A stretch of 64,000 nucleotides of DNA from Vallitalea maricola (lineage in GTDB: Bacteria > Bacillota > Clostridia > Lachnospirales > Vallitaleaceae): positions 1 to 64,000 of the forward strand of contig NZ_BTPU01000001.1 in NCBI RefSeq assembly GCF_036985595.1. Direction: 5' to 3'. The notes beneath the pieces are model-generated. The model had not been told where the DNA came from and ran no database searches. It saw only the letters and a list, made by a program, of their open reading frames with translations. The position numbers and the translations under genes were made by a program. This document shows, piece by piece, positions 29,379 through 36,875 of this stretch; the stretch's first letter is position 1; every line of letters starts with the position of its first letter.

Positions 29379-29645
29379 TTCCGTGCAGCCGGGGAGTTAG
29401 CGGTGCCCTATACCTGCAATCCGCTATAGCAGGGGTGTTGCCAATCGGAGGCATTTATTTTGTAAGGCTGCCCTTTAAAAGTGGCGATGATGATTGGGTC
29501 TTACGCAACAGGAATCTATGAACCGTGTCAGGTCTGGAAGGAAGCAGCACTAAGTAGAACCTCCTGTGTGCCGTAAGGTTGCCTGATTTGAGCTAACTAT
29601 AGAGGTAACGCTTATGAATATTTGTCGATGTGCGGTGCACGGTTT
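29379..29645 (+). ncRNA. ffs: Signal recognition particle RNA (long Gram-positive type)
   Basis: The conserved helix 8 core GTCAGGTCTGGAAGGAAGCA lies at about 29528-29547. The 5' end CCGTGCAGCCGGGG pairs with the 3' end (GGTGCACGG at 29635-29643). The length of about 267 nt and presence of the Alu-like 5' domain (GGTGCCC...GGGGTGTTGCC) match the Bacillus/Clostridium scRNA rather than the short 4.5S form. It is the RNA scaffold for Ffh in co-translational membrane targeting. It lies between tadA and dnaX as expected. A 64-codon reading frame across it is spurious. Confidence 0.95.
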
Positions 29646-29660
29646 AATTATGTAATTTAT

Positions 29661-29694
29661 GAGGCTGACTAGTAATTATTAGTAGCCTTTTTTT
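29661..29694 (+). terminator. Terminator of the SRP RNA
   Basis: AGGCT/AGCCT outer stem with inner ACTA/TAGT pairing, followed by TTTTTTT. Confidence 0.85.
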
Positions 29695-29760
29695 GAATTG
29701 GTTCTATAAAATTTTGTGCAAGTAAGTCAGAAAAAGTGTTTTGTTCTGACGTGGTATTTG

Positions 29761-29789
29761 TTTAACAAGCGTGTTTTTTGTGATATAAT
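29761..29789 (+). promoter_or_regulatory. Promoter of dnaX
   Basis: TTTAAC, 17-nt spacer, TATAAT, 74 bases before dnaX. The 23 bases 29773-29795, including the -10 box, recur exactly at 32684-32706 ahead of ybaB. Confidence 0.65.
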
Positions 29790-29862
29790 TTAATATAAGT
29801 GTGTAGGTTAGAAAAAGTTTGATGAGAAATAATCTCTTAGATGTATAGAAGGAAGTGTAAGT

Positions 29863-31458
29863 ATGTCATATACAGCTCTTTATAGGAAATGGCGTCCAAA
29901 AGGTTTTGAGGGCGTGATGGGACAAGAACATATAGTTAAGACATTGAGCAATCAGATAATGGCGAATAGAATAGCACATGCCTATTTATTTTGCGGTACA
30001 AGGGGTACTGGTAAGACTTCTACTGCTAAAATATTCGCAAAGGCTGTCAATTGTGAGACACCTGTAGAGGGAAGCCCTTGCAATGAATGTTCAGTTTGTA
30101 GAACCATAAATGAGAATCGTAGTATGAATATTATTGAAATAGATGCGGCTTCTAATAATGGTGTAGATAATATTAGAGAGATCAGAGAAGAAGTCAAATA
30201 CACACCTACAGAAGGTAAATACAAAGTATATATCATTGACGAGGTCCATATGCTTTCAACAGGTGCCTTCAATGCACTTTTAAAGACACTGGAAGAACCT
30301 CCAGAGCATGTTATATTCATACTTGCAACGACAGAACCTCACAAGATACCTGCAACAATTTTATCAAGGTGTCAAAGATATGATTTCAAGAGAATATCCA
30401 TACAGACAATATCAGATACACTTACTTTTTATATGAATGAGGAACATATTGATATAGAGGAAAAAGCAATTAGATATATAGCAAAAGTAGCAGATGGTTC
30501 TATGCGTGATGCACTGAGTATACTGGATCAATGTATAGCTTTTTATCTAGGGCAGGAAATAACCATAGAAAAAGTATTAGAAGTTCTTGGTGCAGTTGAT
30601 ACAAGTATTTTTATTAATATGATAGATGCGGTAAAAACAAAAGATGCCAAAAAATGTATGGAACTGACTGAAGCAGTAATAATGCAAGGAAGAGATATTA
30701 ATCAGTTCATAATGGATTTGATAAATCACTTGAGAAACATATTAGTCCTGAAATCAGTAAAAGACGGTATGCAGATATTGGATATGTCTAAGGAGAATAT
30801 AGATGAAATTAAGGTTCAGGCAGATAGAATTACAGAGGATGAATTAATATACTATATAAAAGTATTCTCTGAACTAGAAGTGAAAATTAAATATTCATCT
30901 AGAAAAAGAATTCTATTGGAAGTTGAACTTATGAAGTTATGTCAACCTTCCATGGATAATTCTGCAATGGGCTTATTAGAACGTATCAAGGATTTAGAAG
31001 AAAAATTGGAAAAAGGTGTACAGATTGTACAGACACAAAGTACAGTAACTGCCAGGGAGCCAGAGGAAAAAAAGGTGCCTAAGATAAAACCTTTATCCAA
31101 GGCTGTTCCAGAAGATATTAAGAAGGCAATTAAGAATTGGGATAAATTCGTGGGACATTTTAGTGGCATTGGAAAAGCACTAATTCGTGATGCAAAACCT
31201 ACATATATGGATGATGGATTATTATATATTGTTTGTAAAGATGATGTAGGTAAGAAGTACTTATCCCAAGATGAGATTATGAGTAAAATAAATGATGAGT
31301 TGCAGGCTATAGGTAATAAGCAATTCGATCTTAAGATAATTGACGCAGATGAATACAAGATGTTAAGTGGTGGTGCTTCCACTGTGAAAGAGGATAAGGT
31401 AGAAAACAATTATGGGGAAATTGCAGCAAAGGTTAATTTGGATGTTGAGATTGTTTAA
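29863..31458 (+). CDS. dnaX: DNA polymerase III subunit gamma/tau
   Basis: A protein of 531 residues. The AAA+ domain shows Walker A GTRGTGKTSTAKIF (about 45-58), the zinc-binding Cys set CETPVEGSPCNECSVC (about 64-79), Walker B YIIDEVHMLS (about 124) and the SRC sensor motif in LATTEPHKIPATILSRCQRY (about 154-173). Domain III and a polymerase-binding tau tail follow (to 531). It is the clamp-loader subunit of the replisome. Downstream genes in most relatives are ybaB and recR; here cobT and a decayed copy of the dnaX tail intervene. The start at ATG follows GGAAGTG. Confidence 0.96.
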   Translation: MSYTALYRKWRPKGFEGVMGQEHIVKTLSNQIMANRIAHAYLFCGTRGTGKTSTAKIFAKAVNCETPVEGSPCNECSVCRTINENRSMNIIEIDAASNNGVDNIREIREEVKYTPTEGKYKVYIIDEVHMLSTGAFNALLKTLEEPPEHVIFILATTEPHKIPATILSRCQRYDFKRISIQTISDTLTFYMNEEHIDIEEKAIRYIAKVADGSMRDALSILDQCIAFYLGQEITIEKVLEVLGAVDTSIFINMIDAVKTKDAKKCMELTEAVIMQGRDINQFIMDLINHLRNILVLKSVKDGMQILDMSKENIDEIKVQADRITEDELIYYIKVFSELEVKIKYSSRKRILLEVELMKLCQPSMDNSAMGLLERIKDLEEKLEKGVQIVQTQSTVTAREPEEKKVPKIKPLSKAVPEDIKKAIKNWDKFVGHFSGIGKALIRDAKPTYMDDGLLYIVCKDDVGKKYLSQDEIMSKINDELQAIGNKQFDLKIIDADEYKMLSGGASTVKEDKVENNYGEIAAKVNLDVEIV

Positions 31459-31489
31459 AAACAATAAGTAAAATGGACATAATATATAG

Positions 31490-31531
31490 GGCTACCTCAC
31501 CTGAGATTTCAACAGTGAGCTAGCCTTTTTT
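31490..31531 (+). terminator. Terminator/attenuator directly ahead of the cobT ribosome binding site
   Basis: GGCTACCTCAC pairs with GTGAGCTAGCC with one mismatch, followed by TTTTTT. The U tract ends where the cobT AAAGGAG begins, so it separates dnaX from cobT or attenuates read-through into it. Confidence 0.78.
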
Positions 31532-31547
31532 AAAGGAGTGATATGTG

Positions 31548-32615
31548 ATGGAACTAAAACATATAATTGAGTCTATTGATAAGTTGGATAAAAAAGCTCT
31601 CAAGGAAGCTCAAATAAGGGTGAACAATCTGGCAAAACCTTTGGGGAGTTTAGGAAAACTTGAAGATATAGCTATACAAATAGCAGGTATCACAGGGGAA
31701 ATTAATAATGTAATTAAAAAGAAATGTACCATTGTTATGTCAGCAGATAATGGTATTGTTGAAGAAGGCGTAAGTTCAACCCCTCAAAATGTGACGGCTA
31801 TGCAAACCATAAACATGCTAGACGGATTAACCGGAATTAGTGTGTTGAGTAAACAATCTGGTGCAGAAATTAGAGTCATTGACATAGGAATAAAAGCAGA
31901 TCTAGAACATCCGAGACTCATCCATAAAAAAGTAATGTATGGGACACATAATTTTGCAAAAGGTCCTGCAATGAGTAGAGAACAAGTGATTGAGGCTATA
32001 AGTATTGGTATAGAAACAGTCAAGCAATTATTAGACCAAGGTTATAACCTCTTAGGTACGGGTGAAATGGGTATAGGCAATACCAGTACAAGCAGTGCTG
32101 TTCTCATGTCACTTACAGGGTGCAATGAGGACATAGCTGTTGGTAAGGGCGGGGGATTAACAGATGAGGCTTTGGAGAATAAAAAAACAGTGATTCGAAA
32201 AGCCATTGACTATCATAAGCCTAATCCAAATGACCCTATAGATGTATTAACAAAAGTTGGCGGTTTGGATATAGCTGGTCTTGTAGGCTGTTATATTGGA
32301 GCGGCATATTACCGTTTACCAATAGTCATAGATGGGTTTATATCGGCGGCGGCAGCATTACTTGCCTATAAATTGAATCCAGTGGTGAAAGAATATATGA
32401 TACCTTCCCATTATTCAATGGAACCTGGATATAAATCTATGATGGATACTATGGGATTAGAACCATGTTTACATATGAATATGCGATTAGGAGAGGGAAC
32501 AGGTTGTCCTTTAATGTTTAATATAATTGAATCAGCCCTTGCTATGATGAATAATATGATTACCTTTGAATCAGCCGAGATAGATACGGATTACTTGGTG
32601 GATATACGTACATAA
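31548..32615 (+). CDS. cobT: Nicotinate-nucleotide--dimethylbenzimidazole phosphoribosyltransferase
   Basis: A protein of 355 residues from ATG 31548 (GTG 31545 is an alternative), after AAAGGAG. The order RVNNLAKPLGSLGKLEDIA, GIVEEGVSSTPQNVT, GTGEMGIGNTSTSSA and the C-terminal RLGEGTGCPL with the catalytic Glu in the GEGTG region are those of CobT. It makes alpha-ribazole phosphate from dimethylbenzimidazole for the lower ligand of cobalamin. No other cobalamin gene is nearby and no cobalamin riboswitch is seen. It sits within the normally tight dnaX-ybaB-recR block and was probably inserted there. Confidence 0.94.
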   Translation: MELKHIIESIDKLDKKALKEAQIRVNNLAKPLGSLGKLEDIAIQIAGITGEINNVIKKKCTIVMSADNGIVEEGVSSTPQNVTAMQTINMLDGLTGISVLSKQSGAEIRVIDIGIKADLEHPRLIHKKVMYGTHNFAKGPAMSREQVIEAISIGIETVKQLLDQGYNLLGTGEMGIGNTSTSSAVLMSLTGCNEDIAVGKGGGLTDEALENKKTVIRKAIDYHKPNPNDPIDVLTKVGGLDIAGLVGCYIGAAYYRLPIVIDGFISAAAALLAYKLNPVVKEYMIPSHYSMEPGYKSMMDTMGLEPCLHMNMRLGEGTGCPLMFNIIESALAMMNNMITFESAEIDTDYLVDIRT

Positions 32616-32683
32616 GCATTAGTCAACGAAGTTAAATTCGATATATATAACTCATTTTTAGCAATTTTTATGGTTTGTGTTTA

Positions 32684-32706
32684 GTTTTTTGTGATATAAT
32701 TTAATA
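32684..32706 (+). repeat. Exact 23-bp copy of the dnaX promoter core
   Basis: Identical to 29773-29795, ending in TGATATAATTTAATA. It provides a TATAAT -10 box for ybaB-recR, though the -35 region is weaker. With the decayed dnaX fragment just downstream it points to an ancestral duplication of dnaX. Confidence 0.8.
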
Positions 32707-32754
32707 GATGATTATTATTGAATTGAATTTTATATAAGATATAATTCCCAGCTG

Positions 32755-32913
32755 TAGATGGAGTGTTGTATATATTGTCTATGTTGAGGATGTTAATAAA
32801 AAGTACTTGTCATAAGAGGCTTTTATTAGTAAAATATACATTGTGTTAGAAATTGTTAATGAGAACTATGAAGAAATTACGTCAAAAGATAACTTTGATG
32901 TTAAGATTCTATA
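32755..32913 (+). pseudogene. Decayed duplicate of the dnaX 3' end
   Basis: Conceptual translation around a frameshift and a stop gives VDGVLY, YIVYVEDVNKKYLS*EAFISKI and FDVKIL. This matches DnaX residues DDGLLYIVCKDDVGKKYLSQ, DEIMSKI and FDLKII (about 31200-31350) in the same order and spacing. Only this tail is left; the rest of the second copy, if it existed, is gone. It fills most of the 358-bp gap between cobT and ybaB. The match is by eye at DNA and protein level. Confidence 0.8.
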
Positions 32914-32973
32914 AATCAAAATAAGAAATTATCAATTATTATTGAATTATAAATTTAAGGAGGATTTTTCACT

Positions 32974-33318
32974 ATGGCAAAAAGAGGCGGTTTTGGAGGC
33001 GGAATGCCTAATAATATGAACAATTTAATGAAACAAGCACAAAAGATGCAAAAGAAAATGCAGGAAATGCAAGAAGACCTGGATAATCAAGTGTTTGAGG
33101 CTTCAGCAGGTGGTGGAGCAGTAAAAGTAACAGTAACTGGTAAAAAAGAAGTTACAAAAGTAAGCATTAACCCTGAAGTAGTAGATGAAGATGATGTAGA
33201 AATGTTAGAAGATCTAATTCTTGCTGCTGTTAACGAAGCTATGCGTACAGCTGATGAGAAGGTTAATCAGCAAATGTCAAAAGTTACTGGTGGATTAAAC
33301 ATGCCAGGTTTATTCTAG
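32974..33318 (+). CDS. YbaB/EbfC family nucleoid-associated protein
   Basis: A protein of 114 residues with a Gly-rich N-terminus (MAKRGGFGGGMPNNMNN), the Met/Gln-rich helix LMKQAQKMQKKMQEMQED and the beta-sheet core VFEASAGGGAVKVTVTGKKE. The family forms DNA-binding dimers and is almost always encoded between dnaX and recR. AAGGAGG precedes the ATG. RecR follows after 12 bases. Confidence 0.95.
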   Translation: MAKRGGFGGGMPNNMNNLMKQAQKMQKKMQEMQEDLDNQVFEASAGGGAVKVTVTGKKEVTKVSINPEVVDEDDVEMLEDLILAAVNEAMRTADEKVNQQMSKVTGGLNMPGLF

Positions 33319-33330
33319 AAGGATGATATA

Positions 33331-33930
33331 ATGGACTATTTTGGAAATCAAATAGGAAAGTTAATAGAAGAACTATCAAGATTACCTGGTATTGGAAGTA
33401 AGACAGCTCAGAGATTAGCTTTTCATATAATAAATATGCCAGCAGAACAAGCAGAAAGATTATCAAGTGCAATAGTTGATGCTAAGAAACATGTTAAGTA
33501 CTGCAGTAAGTGTTGTACAATTACAGATGCAGAGTTATGTCCTATTTGTAGCAGTCCAAAAAGAGATTTAGATACTATAATGGTAGTAGAAGATTCTAGG
33601 GATATGGCTGCCTATGAAAGAACAAAACAATACAAAGGAGTATATCATATACTTCATGGAGCAATTTCTCCTATGATTGGAATAGGACCATCGGACCTCA
33701 AGATCAAAGAACTGTTGACGAGACTGTCTTCTGATACTGTTAAAGAAGTTATACTTGCTACCAACTCAACAGTTGAAGGAGAAGCTACTGCAATGTATCT
33801 AAGCAAATTAATAAAACCCTTACAGATAAAGGTATCTAGAATCGCTAATGGTGTTCCTATTGGCGGAGACTTGGAATATGTTGATGAAGTAACTTTGTCA
33901 AGGGCATTAGAAGGAAGAATAGAGTTATAA
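33331..33930 (+). CDS. recR: Recombination mediator protein RecR
   Basis: A protein of 199 residues. The N-terminal helix-hairpin-helix LSRLPGIGSKTAQRLAFHI, the four-Cys zinc finger CSKCCTITDAELCPIC (about 57-72) and a Toprim domain with VVEDSRDMAAYE (about 82) and ATNSTVEGEATAMY are intact, as is the C-terminal GVPIGGDLEYVDEVTL. RecR works with RecF and RecO to load RecA at gaps. It is co-transcribed with ybaB and followed by a terminator. Confidence 0.97.
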   Translation: MDYFGNQIGKLIEELSRLPGIGSKTAQRLAFHIINMPAEQAERLSSAIVDAKKHVKYCSKCCTITDAELCPICSSPKRDLDTIMVVEDSRDMAAYERTKQYKGVYHILHGAISPMIGIGPSDLKIKELLTRLSSDTVKEVILATNSTVEGEATAMYLSKLIKPLQIKVSRIANGVPIGGDLEYVDEVTLSRALEGRIEL

Positions 33931-33947
33931 TAATATATTTATATATG

Positions 33948-33989
33948 AAAATCATAGTTAAAAATAGTTTTAATTATGATTTTTGTTTT
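33948..33989 (+). terminator. Terminator of ybaB-recR
   Basis: AAAATCATA pairs with TATGATTTT, with an inner TTAAAA/TTTTAA stem, then GTTTTTG. Confidence 0.8.
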
Positions 33990-33999
33990 TGTTAATACC

Positions 34000-34012
34000 A
34001 AAGTACTACTTT
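34000..34012. promoter_or_regulatory. 13-bp palindrome, candidate BlaI-type operator (copy 1)
   Basis: AAAGTA-C-TACTTT is a perfect inverted repeat about 30 bases upstream of the -35 box of the BlaI-type gene. The identical 13-mer occurs at 36767-36779 upstream of the M56 protease gene, supporting a shared operator. Confidence 0.5.
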
Positions 34013-34042
34013 CTATTTTCCTTGAAATCTTATATGATGAAG

Positions 34043-34072
34043 TTAGTTATTAATACGAAAATAGTGTATAAT
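34043..34072 (+). promoter_or_regulatory. Probable promoter of the BlaI-type repressor gene
   Basis: TTAGTT, 18-nt spacer, TATAAT, 45 bases before the ATG. Confidence 0.5.
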
Positions 34073-34117
34073 AGTAACATAACTTAGTATAGATAGAATT
34101 AAAAGGGATGATAAATA

Positions 34118-34495
34118 ATGAAAACAGACAATAGAATATCCGACGCCGAATGGGAAGTAATGGAGATAGTATGGGATAATAAGAAGATAAGAGCATATGA
34201 CATCATTAAAAAGTTAGAACTGAAAACTTCTTGGAGTGATAAGACAGTAAGGACTCTAATAAGAAGATTAGTGGATAAAAATGTTTTAGGCGTTGAAAAG
34301 GAAAAATTCAATATGTACTATCCTCTATTATCAAAAGAGGAATGTGTCAAAGAAGCAACTAATAAATTTATCAATAAAGTATACAAAGGTTCAATAGGAC
34401 TTTTAGTATCTAATTTCGTTAAGAATAATAAGCTGACACAGAAGGATATAGATGTATTGAAAGATCTACTCAATGAGGATGAAAATAAAAAATAA
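34118..34495 (+). CDS. BlaI/MecI/CopY family transcriptional repressor
   Basis: A protein of 125 residues. The winged-helix N-terminal domain (ISDAEWEVMEIVWDNKKIRAYDII, then KTSWSDKTVRTLIRRLVDKNVLG) is the BlaI/MecI pattern, and the C-terminal helices form the dimer. In BlaR1/MecR1 systems the repressor is inactivated by proteolysis triggered by the sensor protease. The M56 protease gene lies convergently 0.7 kb away, so the two probably form one regulatory pair despite not being in one operon. The controlled target is unknown; no beta-lactamase gene is near. Confidence 0.88.
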   Translation: MKTDNRISDAEWEVMEIVWDNKKIRAYDIIKKLELKTSWSDKTVRTLIRRLVDKNVLGVEKEKFNMYYPLLSKEECVKEATNKFINKVYKGSIGLLVSNFVKNNKLTQKDIDVLKDLLNEDENKK

Positions 34496-34519
34496 AACCC
34501 TATTTATGAGTTTTATTTT
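34489..34519 (+). terminator. Terminator overlapping the end of the BlaI-type gene
   Basis: AAAATAAAAC pairs with GTTTTATTTT (10 bp) and overlaps the stop codon. AT-rich, so moderate strength. Confidence 0.6.
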
Positions 34520-34552
34520 GCTTAATGACATTATTTGAATATGAGTATGTAA

Positions 34553-35140
34553 TCAACTTATTATTGACAAGTAATTATGGAAGAAACGTGTGTCATTACC
34601 ATTTTTCATGAAGAAAAAGGAACCTAAATCAGAAGCGTATTGGATGTATATTGAATTACCTTGTGCTTCTTTTGGAATTAGTTGTTTGGTGGATACTCTT
34701 TTATCTAAACCTACCCATTTTTTATTATAAAATAGAATTGGTTCATTGTCGGGATTATCATCTTTATAATAATACATTCTAATAATATATTTATTGTTGG
34801 AAACCCATTCACTAGTTTTTTGCAATTTTGATTCAAACCCAATATGTACGTTATCTTTATTTCTTAACAATGGATGGTTGCTTGGAATTTTAATAATCAC
34901 ATAAAAATTTTTGTAATTAGCATCAGTATACATTCCAGTAGATATAGTACTCTCGGTTATTAATGCATTATAAGAATCAACTACAAAGGGAGTTATATTA
35001 TCAAATAGATTATCACCTGATCTTTGATCCAATGGATTATCCTCATATTGTATGTATATATCTTCTACCACAAAAATGTAGAATAATACAGATGCGTTTA
35101 AAAACAATAATATAATTAGAATCTTTTTCCTTAATCTCAT
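34553..35140 (-). CDS. Membrane-anchored protein of unknown function linked to the M56 protease
   Basis: A protein of 195 residues. A single N-terminal transmembrane helix (about 5-27) precedes an extracytoplasmic domain of about 165 residues with no motif I recognise. AAGGTGG precedes the ATG, which lies 11 bases after the protease gene, so the two are co-transcribed. Its outside domain could be a sensing partner or a substrate of the protease; this is inference from position only. Confidence 0.75.
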   Translation of the reverse strand: MRLRKKILIILLFLNASVLFYIFVVEDIYIQYEDNPLDQRSGDNLFDNITPFVVDSYNALITESTISTGMYTDANYKNFYVIIKIPSNHPLLRNKDNVHIGFESKLQKTSEWVSNNKYIIRMYYYKDDNPDNEPILFYNKKWVGLDKRVSTKQLIPKEAQGNSIYIQYASDLGSFFFMKNGNDTRFFHNYLSIIS

Positions 35141-35151
35141 CTTATTCCACC

Positions 35152-36609
35152 TTAATATATAGTTATACTATAAACTTTTTTATTATTAGAGTTAATGATT
35201 ATCATGACGTTACAGTCTGCGTCTTCATAAAAATATTTATGAAATGAATTGGTAAAATCTTTATTTATCAGTTTCATATTATTAACTTGGGCTATTTTAA
35301 GTGCTTTGGATTCAGACATACCCTGTTTTATATCCTTATATCCAGTAGTTGTGATTTCCAGTGTTTTTCTGGATGAACCATTTCCGTCAGTACCATCAAA
35401 CCAAAATTGTACTTTTTCTCCAAGTACGTTATAATAAACAATATAGTAAGGAAGATCATTGGTCTTTAATAAAAAAGTATGTACAGGCTGAATACCATAA
35501 CTTTTACGAATATCATATTCAGATACTTGTAAGTAAGTATATAAATCTTGTTTATGATAAGTAATTGAAGGTCTTCTACAAGTAGAATCATTAAGTCCTA
35601 GTAATCCGATTATAAATATCATAATTGCAGAAAAAATAATTACAGGTTTGCTTTTTTGGTTGAAATTATTTATCTGAAGTATTCGTGCATTAGCTTCTGA
35701 ACGATCATTTATAAGGGCTTTAGCTACAATGGTGTTATTGATTTTTGTTGAAATATTTAACTCCAGTATTTGTATCAGAGTAAGTCCATAAGTTTTATAT
35801 TCATGTCTACCTAGATATTTCAATACGCTTTCATCACATGCCAATTCACAATCTTTTTTACTTCTAAAGAATACGTACCATACTAAAGGATTAAACCAAT
35901 GTAAGATACATACCAGCATACCTAAGATATTAAATAATACATCATATCTTTTTATATGAACCATTTCGTGTAGAAATATGAATTTTAACTCATTGTAGTT
36001 TAAACTGGTAATGATTTCTTGGGGTACAATTATTTTGGGAAATATAATCCCATAAGTCATAGGTGAAGATAAGTTAGAAGAAATATATAGTTTAATATTT
36101 TTCTTTGTATTTATCTGACACTTACATTCCTTCATAATTTTTAGCATATTTTCATTGGTACTTATATTGGAATTTCTGAAAAGCATTGTTAGGTTTATAT
36201 TAATATAAATAAAAATCAACAAGAAAAATAGAATGCCTATTATCCATATGATTGCAAACTGATGTTTCCAATTTATGGAAAAAGCATTATTAACAAATGA
36301 GTCTACAGGGATGTTATCGCCAATAAACTCAAAGCTATCATAAGAAGTACCTAATCTGCCTAACAAAATATTACCTTTATCAAAGCTTAATCTTTTAACT
36401 ATTCCTAAGTTATACAGAGATAATACATTTTCAAGAGGGCTGGTGGGTATCAGTAATCTTACTATTAGTACTGACCATAGTGTATAGACCCATCTAGATG
36501 TAAAGTTTCTCTTGAATATATGTTGCAGTGTTAGAATAATGAGAATAAGAATAATACCTTTGATTGAGGTTATCATACATACATTAAATAAATAATCTAG
36601 ATTCAGCAT
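35152..36609 (-). CDS. M56 family membrane metallopeptidase (BlaR1/MecR1-like sensor)
   Basis: A protein of 485 residues from ATG 36609 (TTG 36621 is possible; no strong binding site fits either). Transmembrane helices lie at about 10-30, 35-55, 110-135 and 320-340. The zinc-protease motif is HEMVHIKRYD (about 212), with the third ligand in DCELACDESVLKYLGR (about 256). The extracytoplasmic C-terminal part (about 345-485) is not a penicillin-binding domain: no SxxK motif of that type is evident, and part resembles a small PepSY-like repeat (ESKALKIAQVNNMKLINK). It therefore probably senses something other than beta-lactams and acts on the convergent BlaI-type repressor. Confidence 0.85.
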   Translation of the reverse strand: MLNLDYLFNVCMITSIKGIILILIILTLQHIFKRNFTSRWVYTLWSVLIVRLLIPTSPLENVLSLYNLGIVKRLSFDKGNILLGRLGTSYDSFEFIGDNIPVDSFVNNAFSINWKHQFAIIWIIGILFFLLIFIYININLTMLFRNSNISTNENMLKIMKECKCQINTKKNIKLYISSNLSSPMTYGIIFPKIIVPQEIITSLNYNELKFIFLHEMVHIKRYDVLFNILGMLVCILHWFNPLVWYVFFRSKKDCELACDESVLKYLGRHEYKTYGLTLIQILELNISTKINNTIVAKALINDRSEANARILQINNFNQKSKPVIIFSAIMIFIIGLLGLNDSTCRRPSITYHKQDLYTYLQVSEYDIRKSYGIQPVHTFLLKTNDLPYYIVYYNVLGEKVQFWFDGTDGNGSSRKTLEITTTGYKDIKQGMSESKALKIAQVNNMKLINKDFTNSFHKYFYEDADCNVMIIINSNNKKVYSITIY

Positions 36610-36766
36610 ACTAATCACCAATATATATTATATAAGAAATAGCTGAAGAATCAATAGGTTTGGAATAAATTGTTATAAAAATATCAGGTGGAGATGATAC
36701 ATTAATTCTTCCGGAACCAGCAAAATGCTTACCACCTGTTGAAGTCTCTTTTGCTTTTTTTACATG

Positions 36767-36779
36767 AAAGTACTACTTT
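36767..36779. promoter_or_regulatory. 13-bp palindrome, candidate BlaI-type operator (copy 2)
   Basis: Same 13-mer AAAGTA-C-TACTTT as at 34000. It lies 158 bases upstream of the M56 gene (minus) and 97 bases upstream of the FliK-like gene (plus); the former is the likelier target. Confidence 0.5.
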
Positions 36780-36875
36780 TTAAGCATATCAAATTAAATT
36801 TTTTTATCTCATTAATTGAGGATAAATGCCGATATATAAAATAACTATTGAATCAAAAACGGAGTTGATTAGGTT

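Noticed and set aside
29327..29521. 64-codon plus-strand open reading frame
   Set aside because: It overlaps the highly conserved SRP RNA and has no ribosome binding site.
31441..31547. Cobalamin riboswitch ahead of cobT
   Set aside because: The gap is under 100 nt and no B12-box-like sequence is visible; only an ordinary terminator is present.
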